The translations under genes were made by a program, and so were the position numbers. Shown piece by piece: positions 61,079 to 64,000 of a stretch of 64,000 nt of DNA (its first letter is position 1; the number at the start of each line of letters is the position of its first letter). This DNA is from Phoma sp. XZ068 (taxonomy: Eukaryota > Ascomycota > Dothideomycetes > Pleosporales > Didymellaceae), in assembly GCA_004835665.1 (NCBI GenBank), contig RBKR01000001.1, positions 1,612,001 to 1,676,000 on the forward strand. The letters run 5' to 3'. Under the pieces are notes generated by a model. It did not search any database, was not told the DNA's origin, and saw nothing but the letters and a program-made list of their open reading frames with translations.

Positions 61079-62364
61079 ATGGTTTGTGCAAGGATTGCGA
61101 GGCTTGCTGTGGCGATCGCTACTTGCCAGCTTCTGTCCACCGCCTCAGCACAGTCAATATCAAACATCGCGTCATTAACATCACTGGGTTCGGCGAGCTT
61201 GACACCCACTCCAAGCAGCCTCAGAAGCTCTGCTACAAGATCCAGTTCATCAGCGACATCAAGCGCGTCCCGCGCACCGCAGGTTCATATCGTCAAGGCC
61301 GGATCTGGAGGGTTTAAGTTCACGCCGCAGTCGTTAAACGCATCTGTCGGTGACACGGTAACCTTCGAGTTCTACCCACCAGATCACTCGGTGGTACAGG
61401 CAGAGTTTGGCAGCGCGTGTGTTCCATACAGCTATGCCGATAAAGACCATGCCGGCAAAGGTTTCTGGACACCGACACAATGGGTCAATACGACTGCAGA
61501 TGTAAGTTCCAAGCTCTCTTAGTCGTTTGACTTACAATGATGTCTCTCCGGGTTTCCTTCATGAGCGGCTTTTAATTGAAGTTAGATCACCTATTACAAC
61601 ATAACCATCAACGATACCGCCCCAATCTTCTACTACTGCGCAGCCCCCAATTCATGCATTGGCGAGATCATGGTCGGCGCCATAAACCCCAACTCCACCC
61701 AAACACTTGAGCTGCAAATCCAAGCCGCAAAGGACGCAGACTTCCAGCTTGCCGTTGGCGACCCCGTACCCAAGGAAGCCACCTCGACCATCAAGAACGG
61801 GCCTACCGCCAGCTCCACACCACCACCTGCATCCTCAGGCGGTACGCACCTCTCGGGAGGCGCCATTGCAGGTATTGTTGTAGGCGCGGTTGCATTCCTG
61901 ATCTGCTGTGCCGCGCTATTTTTCTTCGTCGGACGCTCCAAGTCCCTCAAAGAGGTTATCAAGAGGCAGGACGCGAATGCGAATGCGAACAGGCAATCGA
62001 CGCCAGGACCGGATATGGGCTACATGCCGAACGACCAGCAAATCCCACGTTATGGATCCCCGGCACCGCCTTATGGACAGCACAACGTGGGCGAGCAGTA
62101 TCCGAGTGGGTGGCAGGGCAGTCCGCAGATGCAGCAGGGACATATGAGTATGCAGAGTCAGATGAGCGGAATGAGCCAGGAACAGTGAGTCGTGACGCGA
62201 TGTGAAATGTGGTATCATAGCTAACGGAACGTAGGTTGGACTACTACAAGCAAGCCCAGGCGCAGGCTGCACCTGTTGAACTGCATTCACCACAGCCGGG
62301 ACAGCAGGAGTTTAGGGCGGAATTGGCCGATAACACGCAGAAGCCACCGAGGACTGAAAACTGA
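61079..62364 (+). CDS. Ser-rich cupredoxin-fold protein, secreted and membrane-anchored
   Basis: Three exons: 61079-61501, 61586-62184 and 62235-62364, giving 383 aa. Order: signal peptide (1-24); Ser/Thr-rich stalk (25-67); cupredoxin-like domain (about 68-190) starting VHIVKAGSGGFKFTPQSLNASVGDTVTFEF, with the PPDHSV loop and an IFYYCAAPNSCIGEIMVGAINP C-terminal copper-loop equivalent; Ser/Pro/Gly linker; one TM segment (about 235-257); and a cytoplasmic Gln/Gly/Pro-rich tail. It belongs to the fungal extracellular Ser-rich cupredoxin proteins, mostly of unknown function. The usual HC motif is NSC here, so one classical copper ligand (His) is replaced by Ser; copper binding is doubtful. The ATG at 61079 was chosen because it opens the signal peptide. 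Confidence 0.88.
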
Positions 62365-63677
62365 AGTATGCATGTTGATTCATGACCAGCAGAAAGTTAC
62401 GACTTCAAGGGATTTGGAGGCCCCAAGAGCGGTTAGTGGGGTAGTAGACTATTCCAGCGCGGACAGTCGTCCTGGATACTTTTATTTGGAGCTGGAGGCG
62501 TTTTGTTCGAGTACATATGACTGTTGGGTGCAAGATGGATGGTACGGGGTTGTACATGTTTCCTGTCCTCGCTGCGGCGACTTTTTTGATACCACGCCTA
62601 GAAGAGATTCGGGGCGATTGTCGTTCACTATAGTTAATGGTAAAAGTATTATCTGACCTGCTGTATTGCAATAGTCATTGTCTACGGTCAGATCAACTGC
62701 ATTACGCCAGTAGTTGTAATCACCGCTATACTTTAAGTTGTTGTGCAAGGGAGACTCTTCGGCGTGACTGGCGCCTGAGATGGTACAATTGTACCACTAT
62801 CTATGCATGTGGTGACCACTGCCGGACACGTGGATGGTGCTAGACAGCTCATTTGCTCGCTTGCAAAATGCATCGCTGCGCAGATGGGATTGAGAGTTTG
62901 CGATTAGACCACTTTGTCATCCAGAGCTTATTGACGTGCCAGGTCAGAGCTCATGAAGAAGGTTTAGCTTTGTCGGTGCAGTCTGCTGACAGTGAGAGAT
63001 TTTTCTCCTGCACCCTGGCTCGGCGTCAGTCTTCATGTTGAAGAGAGGCAGAATGGCGTGGGCGGCATCTGATAAGGGATGATGGGGATGAGCGTGTTGA
63101 CAGCCTTATCGTTGAAACAATCAGTATGATTATGGTGTGTGGCTGGATGAGGCTCGACTGCGCCGAGTGGGTCTGGTACTGGGTAGCGAGCAGCAGGCAA
63201 TGACGACTTCGTACGAACAGCGTCTGTTTCCAGACGCACTTTGTGAAAGAAAATGCGGTGTAAACTGCCGATTATCGCGCATCGGGGATTAACGCACCCA
63301 AGACGAGGCAAAGCGTGTGTCATGGGCGCGGCGAGCGCCCAATGGCAGCAGCCAGGGCCGCCACGTTCGCGGTGTTCTTGTGCAGCTGGCTGCGACTTTG
63401 CCTGACGAGCGCGCGCCGGCCAAGCTTCGCGGATGGCGGCAGCGCAATTCTCTGTCACGACGGCTTGCACGCCCGCCCGGCTGAGGCTCTTTTCTCCAGA
63501 CTCCACAGCTGCCCGCCCGTTACGACTGCCTCTCTCGTCGACGTCGTGCGCTATACTGAACATGACGGGCGACTGCAGCGGGCGCATCCTTACCACCACA
63601 CGCAGGAACTGAACCCGCCGCCGCTGCCGTGCTACAGAACCGCAGGGCTCGACCCTCGCCAGCCGCGGTGCCTCGCG
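62365..63677. promoter_or_regulatory. Intergenic and GC-rich leader of the last gene, 1.3 kb
   Basis: No gene was recognised in 62.4-63.3 kb. From about 63.3 kb the DNA becomes very GC-rich towards the start at 63678. Long open frames on the minus strand there are shadows of this composition. Confidence 0.4.
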
Positions 63678-64000
63678 ATGCTGACCTCGTCCTCGCCCAC
63701 CCTCTCTGCGCCGCCCTCGCCCTCGACCTCGTTCCACGCCGCCGCCCACGCGCAGTCGCACTCGCACCGCGCGGCGTACCATGCCTCGCGCCGCACCTCT
63801 GCCTCGCCCTCGCCCCGCTTCGCCGTGAGCTCGCAGCCTGCGCGCCGCTTCGACACGCCGCAGACCCCCAAGGCCGTGCCGCTGTTCGCCCCCTCGCCGC
63901 AGGGCACCAAGAGAGCCTACGCCGACGCCGGCACCCAGTACTCGCCCGCGGGCTTTCCCCCCACCTACCACCCGCCCGCGCAGCCCAACGCAGACCAGCC
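63678..64000 (+). CDS. Partial gene, Pro/Ser-rich N-terminus, cut by window end
   Basis: An ATG at 63678 opens a frame with no stop to the window edge, giving 107 complete codons. The N-terminus is Ser/Pro/Ala/His-rich and disordered, with Ser-Pro motifs and a Pro-Gln-Thr-Pro-Lys stretch. No domain is visible yet. Strong C/G third-position bias and the uninterrupted frame support real coding. Regulatory proteins such as cyclins, kinases or transcription factors often have such N-termini, but the class cannot be told from this part. Confidence 0.6.
   Translation, partial: MLTSSSPTLSAPPSPSTSFHAAAHAQSHSHRAAYHASRRTSASPSPRFAVSSQPARRFDTPQTPKAVPLFAPSPQGTKRAYADAGTQYSPAGFPPTYHPPAQPNADQ

Noticed and set aside
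63033..63971. 312-codon Arg/Gly-rich minus frame at the right end
   Set aside because: It is the antisense shadow of a GC-rich leader and the partial plus-strand gene; its first 100 codons are low-complexity Arg/Gly repeats typical of such shadows.

Overview
The window is nuclear DNA of a filamentous ascomycete (Pezizomycotina), most likely a Dothideomycete. The genes are spaced about 0.3 to 2 kb apart and are split by introns of about 41 to 120 bp with GTRNGT donors, CTRAC-type branch sites and YAG acceptors. The proteins are recognisable fungal orthologues: RAD23, GH55 glucanase, TOM5, NUP57, NDUFA8, APC15, mitochondrial ClpX, glycogen branching enzyme, ATP2, NCE101, ATG8, HEM13, COX5, GAPDH and HDA1. 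No tRNA, rRNA, CRISPR array, bacterial operon or intact transposon was recognised. Class-level placement rests on protein character only and was not tested.

Layout. 0-7.5 kb, minus strand: a four-exon proline-rich nuclear-type protein with a weak Sds3/BRMS1-like coiled coil, a candidate small secreted protein, and a four-TM membrane protein. 9.4-21.4 kb, alternating strands: RAD23 (+), secreted GH55 glucanase (-), tiny TOM5 (+), NUP57 (-), complex I subunit NDUFA8 (+), a hypothetical protein (+) and APC15 (-). 21.9-29.9 kb is gene-poor: one small secreted protein at its left edge, a possible cysteine-rich secreted protein near 26.8 kb, scattered open frames and a GC-rich block, ending at a short Spt23/Mga2-type transcription factor (+). 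33-47 kb: mitochondrial ClpX (-), branching enzyme (+), ATP synthase beta (+), NCE101 (-), ATG8 (-) and HEM13 (+). 47-50.6 kb is gene-poor with coding-like relics and a perfect 30-bp tandem duplication. 50.7-64 kb: COX5 (-), GAPDH (+), HDA1 (+), a Ser-rich membrane-anchored cupredoxin-fold protein (+) and the start of a Pro/Ser-rich protein cut by the window edge.

Functional themes. Six of about 21 confident genes encode mitochondrial proteins (TOM5, NDUFA8, ClpX, ATP2, HEM13, COX5). Others serve carbon and glycogen metabolism (GBE1, GAPDH), proteolysis and autophagy (RAD23, APC15, ATG8), chromatin or transcription (HDA1, Spt23/Mga2-like, possibly the first gene) and the cell surface or secretome (GH55, cupredoxin, small secreted candidates). 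They are independent eukaryotic transcription units, not an operon. I found no clear new multi-gene system. The most interesting leads are candidate small secreted proteins hidden by introns, a Spt23/Mga2-like factor without its usual membrane anchor, a GC-AG intron in COX5, a cupredoxin-fold protein missing a copper-ligand His, and a membrane-anchored HEM13. All exon joins were made by hand from splice signals and reading phase; no alignments or searches were run.
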